64,000 bases of DNA from assembly GCF_002079055.1 (NCBI RefSeq), contig NC_047494.1, forward strand, positions 62,001 through 126,000, given 5' to 3'. A program made the translations under genes and the position numbers. The stretch comes from Saccharomyces paradoxus (lineage: Eukaryota; Ascomycota; Saccharomycetes; Saccharomycetales; Saccharomycetaceae). Numbering within the stretch: position 1 is the first letter of the stretch; each line of letters starts with the position of its first letter. Shown piece by piece: positions 21,041 to 34,086 of this stretch. The notes under the pieces were generated by a model, which was given only the letters and a program-made list of their open reading frames with translations, was not told where the DNA came from and searched no databases.

Positions 21041-23869
21041 TTACTTTTGTTTATCATCTTCAGTTACGTTCAAATTTATGGTTTCTTTGTTATCTTTATT
21101 GTCGTCACAATCGTTTGTCTTATTATTATGCTCGTTGTCGTTATCGTCGTCATTATCTTCATCGGCATCCATGTTCTCTGCTACTTTCTTCAATCTTGCT
21201 AATTTGACTAGCGGCGCCAATGAGGAATTGGCTTCAGCTATCTCCGTAATATACTCATCGTGGAGTAATTCCGTAGCACTTGCTCTCTCTTCGGGTTCCA
21301 CACATAAACACCAATCAAGAAATCTTTTCAGGCTTGACGATAGATTCTCGGGTTCCTTTAATTTGGGCGTACCATTTGTAGCAATTAAATACAGGGCCCG
21401 TAGCGGGGTTTCATTTAAATATGGAGGCTCGCCTTCAATCATTTCAATGATCATAATACCCAACGACCAGATATCCACTTTTGGGCCGTATTCTTTCCTA
21501 GAAACTACTTCAGGCGCCATCCAATAAGGTGTCCCCACCATAGTAGTTCTTTTCAAGTTTAATTCATTGATTTGAGCGCAAAAACCAAAATCTGTTAGTT
21601 TAATATCGCCTTCCATGGATAACAAGATGTTATCGGATTTAATGTCTCTGTGAAGAACGCCTTTAGAATGTAGAAATTTCAACCCACTCAAAGTTTCTCT
21701 ACACACGGCACCAATTTGGCCCTCTGTCAGAATACAATGGGTGACCACGTCAGTTAAGGAACCACCTTCCATGTATTCCATAATGACCCAAAGATCACCT
21801 TTTAAGACATAAGAATCAATGAAATTAACAATATTAGGGTGTTTACTGCCCTTCATGACTAGGATTTCGTTAATGATTAGCTCCTTCTTTGGTTGCTTTT
21901 CTAGATTCATTTGTTTAATGGCCACTGAGACATTTGTACCAATTTCATAAGCAGTGTAAACACCACCAGACGCACCTTGGCCAATTTTCACCAAATTTGC
22001 GTATTTTGTACTTGGGTCACCGTCAGAGCAAATTTCGTTCAATTTGGCGTATAGTTGTTTTTTACGCCTTTCCCTTTCTTCTCTCTTTTTCTCATTTAAT
22101 TCTTTGGACAAGCTTCTTGCTTGAACTGGTTTGGCGGTAGGTGTTGTTACCGTCTCCTGTGCCGGCGCTTTTGGTGATTGCGGACCCTGCTGTGGTGTGT
22201 GAGATGTGGGGATAATTGGAGACGTTTTGGATTTGGTTGGAGGTATTGGTGGTAATGGCTGTTCCTCTTTTTTTAAAGTGGCATTTCTTGATATCGAAGA
22301 TCTATTTGCGCTGGCTCTGTTGGGAGTTGTAGGCACATGGTTCTGCTTCGAGGGAGAGATGTTGGAGGGTGGATTTATGACGGGCGACTTTATGATTGGA
22401 GCTGAAGTGGAGGCAGAAGATGGAGGCTTGGGAGCCGGTCTACTTGGTATGAATTTCGCGTTTGCAGAACCAGAATCTGTATTTAAGCTCGGAGAAATGA
22501 CGTGATTAGACATCGGTGTACCTGTTCTGGAACCGTAATTGTGCGAATCACTTGTCGACGGAGGAAATTTATTGAATGAATTCGAAGGCGGTGTTGAAAC
22601 TTGAGGACTTCCCGGCAATCCTGTGGTTGTGTTGAAAGTCTTGAACATTTTATCTTCACCGTTCGTTTCTGTGACATCCTGATAAAATTTGACAATATCC
22701 ATGACCGCTTGCATGTTTTGTTGTTGTTCTCTTTTGGAAATACCGCTGGAAGTTAACAGTTTTTCCCATTCCTCTGGCAACCCTGTGTACTCACCAGTCT
22801 TGGAGTCCACGCCTACATGATGAATATGTTTGGCATTGTATGGCGTAGATATTCTCAAAGCAGTGGTTATAGAAGATGAGGATGAATTATTGGACGACGA
22901 TGAGGCCCTTTTATCATCCTGTGAATTCCTCTTTATATTTTGTACAAAGGACGAAAAGACATCTTTCATTCTTAGTGTACCACTGCTTGAACCGCTTTTT
23001 CTCTTCTTTGTAGAGGAAGAATAATACAGTTTTTCGGTTTGCTTTTTAGGTGGAGAGGAATTTTTTAAAGGATTTTTCGATGGGAAGCCTTTCTTAAGAG
23101 AAACCGGTTTACTTTTCGTCTCAGGCTTGGACGGTTTGACCTTCGGTTTATGTTGCTTATGCTTAGGGTTCGAAAGCGAATGGGAGGCTGAACTAATCTG
23201 TCTTGGCGTGGTTGTCATTGATGATTTAGAGACGACGGGAGTAGACACTGGTGTAGCCCTTCGTATGTCGGTAGAGCTATTATTCGAGTTTACAGTAGAA
23301 GATACAACTGGCTGTTGGTGCTTCGCCGCCGCGTTATTTTCTATAGTTTCTGTAGAATCTGTCAATGACAGTTTAGATATCAAAGTGTCATTAAACTGGT
23401 GATCCGATTCGGACGCATTTATGGTGGAAAATGTGTTGTCAGCGGAATGATTTGAAGTCATATTATTGGTATTTATATTTGGAGTGACTTGTTCTAGAGA
23501 TTTGGCTTCATCATTATTAGAATGAGGGCTCATGGATGAAGACATTCCGCTGATGACAGAGGAGGAAGATACTCGAGTAAATTGAATAGGATCATCCAGT
23601 GAAACGACATTATTGTCATCATCGTTGTTCGTATCCGCGTTCTTGGCAGGATCCATGGATTTGTATCCACCAGCTTCATGGGCAGCATTAGTGCCTTTCT
23701 GTAAAGCATTGACGTTCAAAGTGCCTGTGGTCCTGGGTAATCGTAGTCCGTCGCTGCCGTCGCTGCCGTCGCTATCACCGCCCATGGCCCTTTTATCGTC
23801 ATTGCTAATACCGTTCTCAAGACTGTCTTTGTTTGGTAATGCCGATACAGCAGATGGATCATTGCTCAT
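21041..23869 (-). CDS. STE20: Ste20, p21-activated (PAK) kinase
   Basis: A 942-residue Ser/Thr kinase linking Cdc42 and the G-beta-gamma dimer to the pheromone, filamentation and HOG MAPK cascades via Ste11. A long Ser/Asn/Pro-rich N terminus is followed by a CRIB domain (ISTPYNAKHIHHVGVD, about 338-355), proline-rich motifs (LPPIPPTKSK) and the kinase domain from ~623. Kinase landmarks are IGQGASGGVYTAYE, AIKQM, HRDIKSDNILLS, DFGFCAQ and GTPYWMAPE. The C-terminal G-beta-binding motif is SSLAPLVKLARLKKVAENMD. A short DGSDGSDG repeat occurs near residue 35. Three residues longer than S. cerevisiae Ste20. GPA1 in the same window works in the same pathway. Confidence 0.98.
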   Translation of the reverse strand: MSNDPSAVSALPNKDSLENGISNDDKRAMGGDSDGSDGSDGLRLPRTTGTLNVNALQKGTNAAHEAGGYKSMDPAKNADTNNDDDNNVVSLDDPIQFTRVSSSSVISGMSSSMSPHSNNDEAKSLEQVTPNINTNNMTSNHSADNTFSTINASESDHQFNDTLISKLSLTDSTETIENNAAAKHQQPVVSSTVNSNNSSTDIRRATPVSTPVVSKSSMTTTPRQISSASHSLSNPKHKQHKPKVKPSKPETKSKPVSLKKGFPSKNPLKNSSPPKKQTEKLYYSSSTKKRKSGSSSGTLRMKDVFSSFVQNIKRNSQDDKRASSSSNNSSSSSITTALRISTPYNAKHIHHVGVDSKTGEYTGLPEEWEKLLTSSGISKREQQQNMQAVMDIVKFYQDVTETNGEDKMFKTFNTTTGLPGSPQVSTPPSNSFNKFPPSTSDSHNYGSRTGTPMSNHVISPSLNTDSGSANAKFIPSRPAPKPPSSASTSAPIIKSPVINPPSNISPSKQNHVPTTPNRASANRSSISRNATLKKEEQPLPPIPPTKSKTSPIIPTSHTPQQGPQSPKAPAQETVTTPTAKPVQARSLSKELNEKKREERERRKKQLYAKLNEICSDGDPSTKYANLVKIGQGASGGVYTAYEIGTNVSVAIKQMNLEKQPKKELIINEILVMKGSKHPNIVNFIDSYVLKGDLWVIMEYMEGGSLTDVVTHCILTEGQIGAVCRETLSGLKFLHSKGVLHRDIKSDNILLSMEGDIKLTDFGFCAQINELNLKRTTMVGTPYWMAPEVVSRKEYGPKVDIWSLGIMIIEMIEGEPPYLNETPLRALYLIATNGTPKLKEPENLSSSLKRFLDWCLCVEPEERASATELLHDEYITEIAEANSSLAPLVKLARLKKVAENMDADEDNDDDNDNEHNNKTNDCDDNKDNKETINLNVTEDDKQK

Positions 23870-24271
23870 TTCTTTACTAGTCGAGGATTTTGGAAGATAT
23901 ATAGGGTGGGTTGAAGGCAGTGAAGGGAAGAAGTTTGGGTTGCTTGCTACCTCGCTCTAATGGTACGTACAGATGTATGTGCGTAAGAAAGTAAGTAAGT
24001 GCGTATAGTATGTGAGTATCTCTATGTATGCATGAGTTGCTGATGCGAATTTACGGATGTCTCTTTTTGGTTTCGTATTTTTCCTCTCTGGCCAGGTGAC
24101 TTTCTGAATTTTTCAGCTGTCAAAAGCAGTAGACCTTCAAATTCCCTCTCTTGGCCGAGTTTCGGGGCCACGAGGCGAAAATTTTTTAATCGAAAAAAAA
24201 AAAGGAAAAAAAAGTTAGCGTTTCTTTTTCCTTCTTTCGTATTCTACGATAACGCAAGTGACACAACACAG
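23870..24271. other. STE20 promoter region
   Basis: 402 bp between STE20 and the 3' end of SHU1 (same strand). Repeated TATGT/GTAAG-type short motifs lie near 23985-24035, and an A-rich tract lies near 24195-24215. No gene or RNA is seen. Confidence 0.45.
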
Positions 24272-24724
24272 CTACCTGATAACGTGTTCCCAGAATCGCA
24301 ATAGTCGGGCAGCCACGCTACTAGACGGCGGTTCTGGATAGAACTCAACATTAGATGGCAAGCTCAGGCACTGGCGTAACACAAGGCTAAGTAGCCGCAG
24401 CTGTTGCGGTCCTTCTTGTGTCGCGGTGAGATCCCACAATCCATAGATGAGTACTTTAGAGTATTGCGGACCATTCGCCTGCGCTTGCATCCGGGTGAGA
24501 TACATGTATAGATATTTTACCCGGCCCAAAAATACTACAGCTACCCGCTCGCGACTTGCCACGTGACCTGCAACGGTTTTTGCGGTCACGTGCTCTCGCA
24601 GCGTTCCCAATTCTACGTACTTCCTGGCTGCGTCTCCAAGGACTATCACGAGTACGTCTGGGCTTGACTGATCCATGCTCCAATCACTTTCTATTAACTG
24701 TTGTAACCGCTCTTCAAACTGCAT
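24272..24724 (-). CDS. SHU1: Shu1, Shu-complex subunit of homologous recombination
   Basis: A 150-residue subunit of the Shu complex (Shu1-Shu2-Csm2-Psy3), which helps Rad51 filament assembly and error-free bypass of replication-blocking lesions. It opens MQFEERLQQLIESDW and has hydrophobic beta-strand-like stretches (DVLVIVLGDAARKY, RVAVVFLGRVKYLYMYL, KVLIYGLWDL) of the degenerate RecA-like fold seen in this complex. No Walker motifs are visible, as expected. Length equals S. cerevisiae. It is GC-richer than its neighbours. Two inverted CACGTGAC-type sites lie within the frame. Confidence 0.9.
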   Translation of the reverse strand: MQFEERLQQLIESDWSMDQSSPDVLVIVLGDAARKYVELGTLREHVTAKTVAGHVASRERVAVVFLGRVKYLYMYLTRMQAQANGPQYSKVLIYGLWDLTATQEGPQQLRLLSLVLRQCLSLPSNVEFYPEPPSSSVAARLLRFWEHVIR

Positions 24725-26316
<1,592 letters not shown>

Positions 26317-26543
26317 GCGCGTTTTATTTCTTTCGGCTTGTCACCTTAAACTTGTACATACGCTCATATATCCTTAAACATATATATATATATATATATG
26401 CATGTATAGCCACCTCGAAGAAGCTAAAAACAACGCATTTTTTTTCAATAATTACACAACATCTATGAACTATACCATATTACTTTGGTCTTCATACAGG
26501 GGGGGAAGTAATGTGATGGCATGGTGTTTTACTTGGGACACTT

Positions 26544-27779
26544 TCATTCACATTTTTCCTTAGATTCTTCATTTTCAGCGCTCTCATCTGAATCACTGTC
26601 ACTTCTTTCGTCTTTTTGTATACCTTGCCATATCAATCTATACAAGATTCTAAGAATCAAAAACAACCAATACAAATTAACTAATTGCAAGGCTGCAATT
26701 AGCACAAATACAATTGGCAACGAAATCCAACATTTGTATTGTTGCGTTGCAAAATTTAGCACATAATTTCCTTCATGACGAAATTCCGTTAAGACAGACC
26801 ACAATATCCTAATATTCACGACATGGCGCAGATAAATCCAAAAGAACACAAACAAGCCGAACACAAAGGGTGTAAATACAGAATTCAGATAGTTCAATGT
26901 CTTTGACAAAGAAAGGAAAAAATCTGACACATCCATGGTAATATAGATGGCCAATCCCATTTTGGTGAAATGGAAAACATATGATGACCAAATCAATAAT
27001 AATGTCACAATGTGATGAAAAACCAATTCCTTGTAATCCTTTCTTGGCTTTTCTAATTGTAGAACAAGAACACAAGCTTGTTGTGCCCAAAATGCCGCCT
27101 GACCCAAGTAAAATATCTTAAACAAGAACGGATTGGTTATATCAGGATATGTTCTGTACATTGGTTTTGTCTTGAACAACCATAAATCGCTATGGTACAT
27201 AATATAAAGGCCAAAGGGCCCCGAAATTCCACAATAAAATATAGCGTACATTTGTTCCAGCATACGCTTTTGACGATGCTCGGAAGTAACATTTAAGTAA
27301 ACCGTGAATGGTCGAATTACAACATCCATCAAAAATTCACGTAAAAATGTAAAGAAAATCATGTAGAAAAACACAAAACTCAAATCTTTAATACCCTTCG
27401 CATATGAGTCTGTGCCGTCAATCTGATATGATATGGCTACGAACATATGCAGTGGGTTGGATTCTGTTCTATTCCCAGATAAAAAGTACGCACTATACAC
27501 GGACACAATTATGAAGAATGGTGTTAACCAACTATGACGATAATTCATTTCTCTGTATGAAAACCAAACTTTCCACAGTAGGTCACTATCCTTCTTAGAG
27601 TCCCCAGTTAAAGCTATCATTCTCTTTTTGGCCTCATTCCTAGATGCAGTGCTTTCAGGCATGGCTGCAAACCCGGGGACTGTATCACCTAAATCAATTT
27701 TCCCCACGGAAGAATTCCGTCTTCTTGTTTTAGCATTAACAACTAGCCTATCGATGGATTTGTCCGTAGCTGATGCCAT
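26544..27779 (-). CDS. LAG1: Lag1, ceramide synthase catalytic subunit
   Basis: A 411-residue ER membrane enzyme that N-acylates sphingoid bases with C26-CoA, working with Lip1; paralogue Lac1. About eight membrane spans are visible. The TLC/Lag motif near residues 255-285 includes the catalytic-type histidine pair ([15 protein letters not shown]) and [20 protein letters not shown]. The C-terminal tail is acidic and Ser-rich ([16 protein letters not shown]), a known casein kinase 2 target region in the yeast proteins. An N-terminal basic/Ser-rich stretch (KTRRRNSS) precedes the first span. Length equals S. cerevisiae Lag1. Confidence 0.95.
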   Translation of the reverse strand: MASATDKSIDRLVVNAKTRRRNSSVGKIDLGDTVPGFAAMPESTASRNEAKKRMIALTGDSKKDSDLLWKVWFSYREMNYRHSWLTPFFIIVSVYSAYFLSGNRTESNPLHMFVAISYQIDGTDSYAKGIKDLSFVFFYMIFFTFLREFLMDVVIRPFTVYLNVTSEHRQKRMLEQMYAIFYCGISGPFGLYIMYHSDLWLFKTKPMYRTYPDITNPFLFKIFYLGQAAFWAQQACVLVLQLEKPRKDYKELVFHHIVTLLLIWSSYVFHFTKMGLAIYITMDVSDFFLSLSKTLNYLNSVFTPFVFGLFVFFWIYLRHVVNIRILWSVLTEFRHEGNYVLNFATQQYKCWISLPIVFVLIAALQLVNLYWLFLILRILYRLIWQGIQKDERSDSDSDESAENEESKEKCE

Positions 27780-28508
27780 GTTGTTATCTCTTCAGTTTTG
27801 TGTGTGTTGTGGAGTTCACTTTCAACGCTGCTTAATTACCTTGCCGCCCTATAAAGTCAAACAGTCAGGTCAATTGAGACAACCTTATCAAATCTTTTTT
27901 GCCAGAAAGTTTGACTTACTTCGTGCAGAGCCGCAGTTTTCCTTGCCTTGCTTGCCAGGTGATAGCGCGTAAAACGTTAATGATGCAATTTGAACGTTCT
28001 GCCAGAAAATAGAAGTTTTTCATCGGTTTTTCACTACCCCTGGGCTGTCCTCGGCCAGGAAGTTTTTAAAGGGAAGATGGCGTAATAGGTAAGTATGAGG
28101 AGTTAATTGCTCTATGAGGGAGATATGTTTATCTGTACTGTACTGTACTATCAACATTAGTTTTGAGATACTAGCGAGCTCCCTGACCACTGTTTATGTG
28201 TGTACCTGTAAGGGAATAACTACCTTACCTTAGTTGATCTATGATCAATGACGCTAAGAAGTGCAGAACCTCAACAGGCTCTAAGATTAATTAGGGACTA
28301 TATCTTGCATTACTGTCGCAGAATTTTAGTGACCTTTGTACGTCATTATACACATTATTTTAATCGTAAACATCATATATATGCCGTTATTAGTGATTCG
28401 CTTAAGAAATTTGTATTACATAAAAGGAACGCAATGAGGTCTGAACATTAACTATAGGGGTGACGCCAGAGGCAGTGCACGAATCTATTTGAATAATCCT
28501 TGACAAAG
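27780..28508. other. Divergent promoter region LAG1 / HSE1
   Basis: 729 bp between divergent genes. Short tandem repeats (CTGTACTGTACTGTAC near 28135-28149) are visible. I see no RNA gene or coding frame with supporting features. Confidence 0.45.
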
Positions 28509-29855
28509 ATGTCATCATCTGTGGTAGGAATAAGAAATGCTGTGTTGAGGGCGACAGATCCCAAGTTGAGAAGTGACAACTGGCAGTACATTTTAGAGGT
28601 TTGCGATTTGGTAAAGGAAGACCCCGAAGATAATGGGCAAGAGGTTATGACTCTTATAGAGAAGAGATTAGAACAAGAGGATGCTAATGTGATCTTAAGA
28701 ACGCTCTCTTTGACTGTATCTTTGGCAGAAAATTGTGGTTCCCGCTTAAGACAGGAAATCAGTTCAAAACATTTTACCTCATTGTTATATGCGCTCATCG
28801 ATAGTCATTCCGTACACATTACTCTAAAGAAAGCAGTGACTGATGTTGTTAAGCAACTGTCTGATTCATTCAAGGATGACCCATCATTACGCGCCATGGG
28901 AGATCTGTATGACAAAATCAAAAGAAAGGCGCCCTACTTGGTAAAACAGCCTAATATACCAGAGAAGCACAATATGAGTACTCAGGCAGATAACTCCGAT
29001 GATGAAGAATTACAAAAAGCACTAAAAATGTCTTTGTTTGAGTACGAAAAGCAAAAAAAGCTACAAGAACAGGAAAAGGGAAGTGCCGAAGTCCTTCCGC
29101 AGCAGCAGCAGCAGAATCAAGCTCCTGCTCACACCATACCGGGGCAAACCGTTGTGAGAAGAGTGAGGGCCCTATATGACTTATCTACAAATGAGCCTGA
29201 TGAATTATCCTTTAGAAAGGGCGATGTTATTATAGTGCTGGAACAAGTATATAGAGACTGGTGGAAGGGTGCTCTTCGAGGAAATATGGGTATATTTCCG
29301 TTAAATTATGTAACACCGATCGTTGAACCATCCAAAGAAGAAATTGAAAATGAAAAAAATAAAGAAGCAATGGTATTCTCCCAAAAAAGTACCATAGATC
29401 AACTTCATAATTCGCTTAATACAGCATCCAAAACGGGAAATTCAAATGAAGTTTTGCAAGACCCTCATATTGGGGATATGTACGGTTCTGTGACGCCTTT
29501 AAGACCACAAGTTACAAGAATGATTGGTAAATATGCTAAAGAGAAGGAAGACATGTTATCTTTGCGTCAAGTCCTGGTAAACGCGGAACACTCCTATAAT
29601 CAACTTATGGACCGTGCAGCAAACGCACATGTCTCTCTTCCAGTCCCAGGCCCTGCGCTTTATGCGGGGATGCCTAATGCTAATACTGTTCCAGTAATGC
29701 CACCTCAGGGGCAAAGTTACCAAAGCCACGAGTACGTACCCTACCCTTCTAATTTACCAATGCAACATTCTGCAAATAGCGGAAATGATACCTCACAGTA
29801 CGGCTATGATCTTGGATATTCAGTTGTTAGCCAACCGCCACCTGGTTATGAATAA
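28509..29855 (+). CDS. HSE1: Hse1, ESCRT-0 subunit (STAM homologue)
   Basis: A protein of about 448 residues that with Vps27 forms ESCRT-0 and collects ubiquitinated cargo at endosomes. A VHS domain (residues ~1-140; [20 protein letters not shown]) is followed by a ubiquitin-interacting motif ([19 protein letters not shown], ~162-180), a Gln run, and an SH3 domain ([38 protein letters not shown]; ~220-275). Next come a helical GAT region and a Pro/Tyr-rich tail ending [18 protein letters not shown] start at the ATG of [10 protein letters not shown]; the frame can be read three codons further up only to a TTG. Slightly shorter than S. cerevisiae, mostly in the Gln run. Confidence 0.95.
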
Positions 29856-29957
29856 TAGTTCTCTAAATCTACATAGCACCTTAAGATACTTTTAATTTTA
29901 TAAGGCGTCTTACTCAACTTTCATATCTTGCCGCTAAGGTCTTTGGGGACGCCTCTC

Positions 29958-29970
29958 CGCCCATACATTT
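29958..29970 (+). promoter_or_regulatory. Rap1 site of RPL14B
   Basis: CGCCCATACATTT, matching the core of the Rap1 consensus CCCATACATTT, lies about 206 bp before the RPL14B ATG, the normal distance for ribosomal protein promoters. The 29856-30175 gap holds this site and the HSE1 terminator. Confidence 0.7.
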
Positions 29971-30148
29971 TAATATATTTACACCACACTGCAAAAGATA
30001 TCTTGGCTTTTTTCTTCAAACTCGCCGGCCATTCTCCGACATTTCAAATTTCACAATCTTCAGAAAAGGGTATCCTAACATCCTAAATTAATGATGAAGA
30101 AAAGAGGCTATAAGCATTTGTTAGTGTGAAGCATTTAGAGCATCTTAA

Positions 30149-31009
<861 letters not shown>

Positions 31010-31531
31010 AAAGAAGAATAATTATTCTAAAATCCATAGGTAAGTACTGAAAGCAAACCTTGCGTTCCGTCAATGCATATTATATATATATTAATCTTAA
31101 CCATTTATATAAACAACATATCATTTCATTTTGTTCTGGCCACATTCCGCGTTTTTCTTGATGATTATACAATGTGTGTTGATTATGATATTTCCCAAGA
31201 GGATACCCTTAACGGGTCCATTTTCAACACATCATGAGAGTTTCCGTACTTACGTAAGTATTTTTCACTGAAGGTAGCTACTTTTTAATGCAGAAGGAGA
31301 AAATACCTAAGTTATAGAAAGGCAGTAGTACTTAGTGAAACGTATTCAAGTAGTCATGGGACCTCATTCTTCTTAAATTTCTCTGCTGCTGATATCCTAT
31401 AAAAATCGGCAAAATGTGTGGCATTAAGGAGCGATAAAATTCTTTGTTGACAAAACTACCCTTAGCGTTGTCACATAAATATCAATTACCATTTTAATTT
31501 TCGCGCATTTGACGATAAGGGATCAACTAAC

Positions 31532-31650
31532 TTTTTTGCTTCGGAAGCCAAAACCCGATAAATAATTATCTTTTTTAATGTTAAAATTAGATATAGTTTT
31601 TTAGAAAATTAAATTATTTTATATTTACTTATTTATACTTATCATGTGAC
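31532..31650 (-). other. CEN8: Point centromere CEN8 (CDEI-CDEII-CDEIII)
   Basis: All three elements of a budding-yeast point centromere, in order on the minus strand. CDEI is GTCACATG (31643-31650, fits RTCACRTG, Cbf1 site). CDEII is 86 bp (31557-31642) with only 8 G/C, about 91% A+T, in short A and T runs. CDEIII is 25 bp (31532-31556) with the essential TTCCGAA core, flanked by TTTTGG on one side and an A run on the other, the CBF3 site. Its position between RPL14B and OSH7 matches CEN8. The 1-kb gap 31010-32014 holds nothing else that I can support. Confidence 0.95.
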
Positions 31651-32014
31651 TACTTTCATGAATTGGATGATTATAAAATGTTTACTTAGTGTATTATTAT
31701 TGAAGAGTCCTCAACATATTTCTGTGCTTATATAAATGTATAACTGAGCGCTTAAGATAAGAAATGTAATACATTTACGATTATCTAGTTCAAGTTAGAT
31801 AAAAATATCAATACTTTGTTAAAAATGTCAATTCGGTCGTGCGTACTCATTTTCCGAGGTCACTCGCAAATCCTGAATTCTAAAGGATGAAAGTATATTT
31901 TCGAGAATTGTTAACAAAGAAGGGGATGCGGAATGTTTAGATGGAAAGAACAAAAGAGATTTTTCCTTCTTCCATTTTGACATAGAAGCCAACCAGTGCG
32001 TTAGAAAACAAAGA

Positions 32015-33328
32015 ATGGCTCTCAATAAACTAAAGAATATACCTTCTTTAACAAACAGTTCTCATAGCTCTATTAACGGGATTGCATCCAGCGGTGCAAA
32101 TTCTAAACCAAGTGGAGCAGATACGGATGATATTGATGAGAATGATGAATCTGGGCAAAGCATTCTATTAAATATCATTTCCCAATTGAAGCCTGGTTGT
32201 GATTTATCAAGAATCACTCTACCGACTTTCATTCTGGAAAAAAAATCGATGTTGGAGAGAATTACTAACCAATTGCAATTCCCAGATGTTCTTTTAGAAG
32301 CACACTCCGACAAAAATGGGCTACAAAGATTCGTTAAAGTCGTAGCATGGTATCTAGCAGGTTGGCACATTGGGCCCAGAGCTGTAAAGAAGCCCCTAAA
32401 CCCAATTCTTGGAGAACATTTTACAGCTTATTGGGATTTACCTAACAAGCAACAGGCCTTTTATATTGCAGAACAAACGAGTCACCATCCTCCTGAATCT
32501 GCGTACTTTTACATGATTCCAGAATCGAATATTAGAGTCGATGGTGTTGTTGTGCCAAAATCGAAATTCTTAGGGAACTCAAGTGCTGCAATGATGGAGG
32601 GTTTGACTGTATTGCAATTCCTTGATATCATGGACGCAAAAGGTAAACCAGAGAAATATACTCTCTCGCAACCAAATGTTTACGCGAGGGGAATTCTATT
32701 TGGCAAGATGAGAATTGAACTGGGAGATCACATGATCATTACTGGTCCCAATTATCAAGTGGATATTGAGTTTAAAACAAAAGGCTTCATTTCCGGTACT
32801 TATGATGCGATTGAAGGTATAATTAAGGATTACGATGGTAAAGAATACTACCAAATTAGTGGTAAATGGAATGATATTATATATATCAAAGACTTGAGAG
32901 AAAAAAACTCCAAAAAGACTGTTCTCTTCGACACTCATCAGCATTTTCCCCTAGCTCCTAAAGTACGTCCATTGGAGGAACAAGGAGAATACGAATCTAG
33001 AAGGCTTTGGAAGAAGGTCACAGATGCGCTAGCTGTACGTGACCATGATATAGCCACAGAAGAGAAGTTTCAAATAGAAAACCATCAAAGAGTGCTGGCC
33101 AAAAAAAGAACCGAGGACGGCGTCGAATTTCATCCAAAATTATTTAGAAGGGCAGAGCCAGGTGAAGATTTGGATTATTATGTTTACAAGCACATCCCTG
33201 AAGGGACCGACAAGCATGAAGAACAGATCAGGAGCATTTTGGAAACTGCCCCGATTTTACCAGGGCAGGCATTCACAGAAAAATTCTCCATTCCAGCTTA
33301 TAAAAAGCACGAAATTCAAAAGAATTAG
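32015..33328 (+). CDS. OSH7: Osh7, oxysterol-binding-protein-related lipid exchanger
   Basis: A 437-residue OSBP-related protein that carries phosphatidylserine from ER to plasma membrane in exchange for PI4P; paralogue Osh6. It consists of a short N-terminal tail (Ser/Asn-rich, then an acidic block DTDDIDENDESGQ) and one OSBP-related domain (~60-400). The signature EQTSHHPPESAYF near residue 155 carries the two histidines that bind the PI4P head group. KPLNPILGEHF near 125 is also diagnostic. No PH, ankyrin or FFAT elements are visible. Length equals S. cerevisiae. Confidence 0.97.
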   Translation: MALNKLKNIPSLTNSSHSSINGIASSGANSKPSGADTDDIDENDESGQSILLNIISQLKPGCDLSRITLPTFILEKKSMLERITNQLQFPDVLLEAHSDKNGLQRFVKVVAWYLAGWHIGPRAVKKPLNPILGEHFTAYWDLPNKQQAFYIAEQTSHHPPESAYFYMIPESNIRVDGVVVPKSKFLGNSSAAMMEGLTVLQFLDIMDAKGKPEKYTLSQPNVYARGILFGKMRIELGDHMIITGPNYQVDIEFKTKGFISGTYDAIEGIIKDYDGKEYYQISGKWNDIIYIKDLREKNSKKTVLFDTHQHFPLAPKVRPLEEQGEYESRRLWKKVTDALAVRDHDIATEEKFQIENHQRVLAKKRTEDGVEFHPKLFRRAEPGEDLDYYVYKHIPEGTDKHEEQIRSILETAPILPGQAFTEKFSIPAYKKHEIQKN

Positions 33329-33573
33329 ATTGTTATCCCATTTTATCTATCTGAGTACGATTTTCCAATCCGCTATTTCAATGTCAGCGTAGTATACACA
33401 TAGCCATATGTATGTTTTTTCAGACTTTACGGTTTGCGAAAGTTCTCCTTGATCTTGGCAACAACTTTTAATGATTGAGGAATGCGTTGAGGTAATGCTG
33501 TGGCACTATGAATATATATATATATGTATATATATAGTTTTCAAGCATGTATTCCTATTGTATTATTGTATTT

Positions 33574-33594
33574 GTCACGTGATTTTGATCCAAT
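33574..33594. promoter_or_regulatory. Cbf1 site and CCAAT box upstream of QCR10
   Basis: GTCACGTGAT (33574-33583) is a full Cbf1 E-box, and CCAAT (33590-33594) is a Hap2/3/4/5 core, about 200 bp before the QCR10 ATG. Both factors act on respiratory genes in yeast. A (TA)n stretch lies at about 33509-33537. The rest of 33329-33789 has no gene. Confidence 0.55.
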
Positions 33595-33789
33595 TAAAAC
33601 TCAAGACGACTTGACCCGTTGTCTCCGCATCGAAAAACCATGCCATTTATCAAGGGGACGAGATATATCTCATAACGATTTGAACGTGTAGCTTGGTATA
33701 TATGCCTTCCACAATAAACTTCATAGTGAAAGCGTAAGTCGACAAATATATCGGTAGATACAATCCGCAAGACTTAAAACTATACAACA

Positions 33790-34086
33790 ATGGCAGTAAG
33801 TAGCGCATCATATTATCTGAGCTAGGATTAAATTAATATACTAACATCTATGATACAGTACACTTCTCACCTGTCTTCAAAAACTGGTCTACATTTCGGT
33901 AGACTTTCTTTAAGAAGTTTAACAGCTTACGCTCCGAATTTAATGTTATGGGGCGGAGCCAGCATGCTTGGTTTATTTGTGTTCACAGAAGGATGGCCTA
34001 AGTTTCAAGATACTTTATACAAAAAGATCCCATTGTTAGGATCTACATTAGAGGATCATACTCCACCAGAAGATAAACCTAATTAA
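33790..34086 (+). CDS. QCR10: Qcr10, subunit 10 of ubiquinol-cytochrome c reductase (one intron)
   Basis: A 77-residue accessory subunit of respiratory complex III with one inner-membrane span ([15 protein letters not shown]). Exon 1 is only two codons (33790-33795, ATG GCA). The intron is 33796-33858 (63 nt) with donor GTAAGT, branch point TACTAAC at 33839-33845 and acceptor ACAG. Exon 2 is 33859-34086, starting [14 protein letters not shown]. The spliced length equals S. cerevisiae Qcr10. The tiny first exon and very short intron are normal for this gene. Confidence 0.95.

Noticed and set aside
28500-28508. Upstream TTG extension of HSE1
   Set aside because: Yeast nuclear genes start at ATG; MSSS at 28509 matches the known N terminus.
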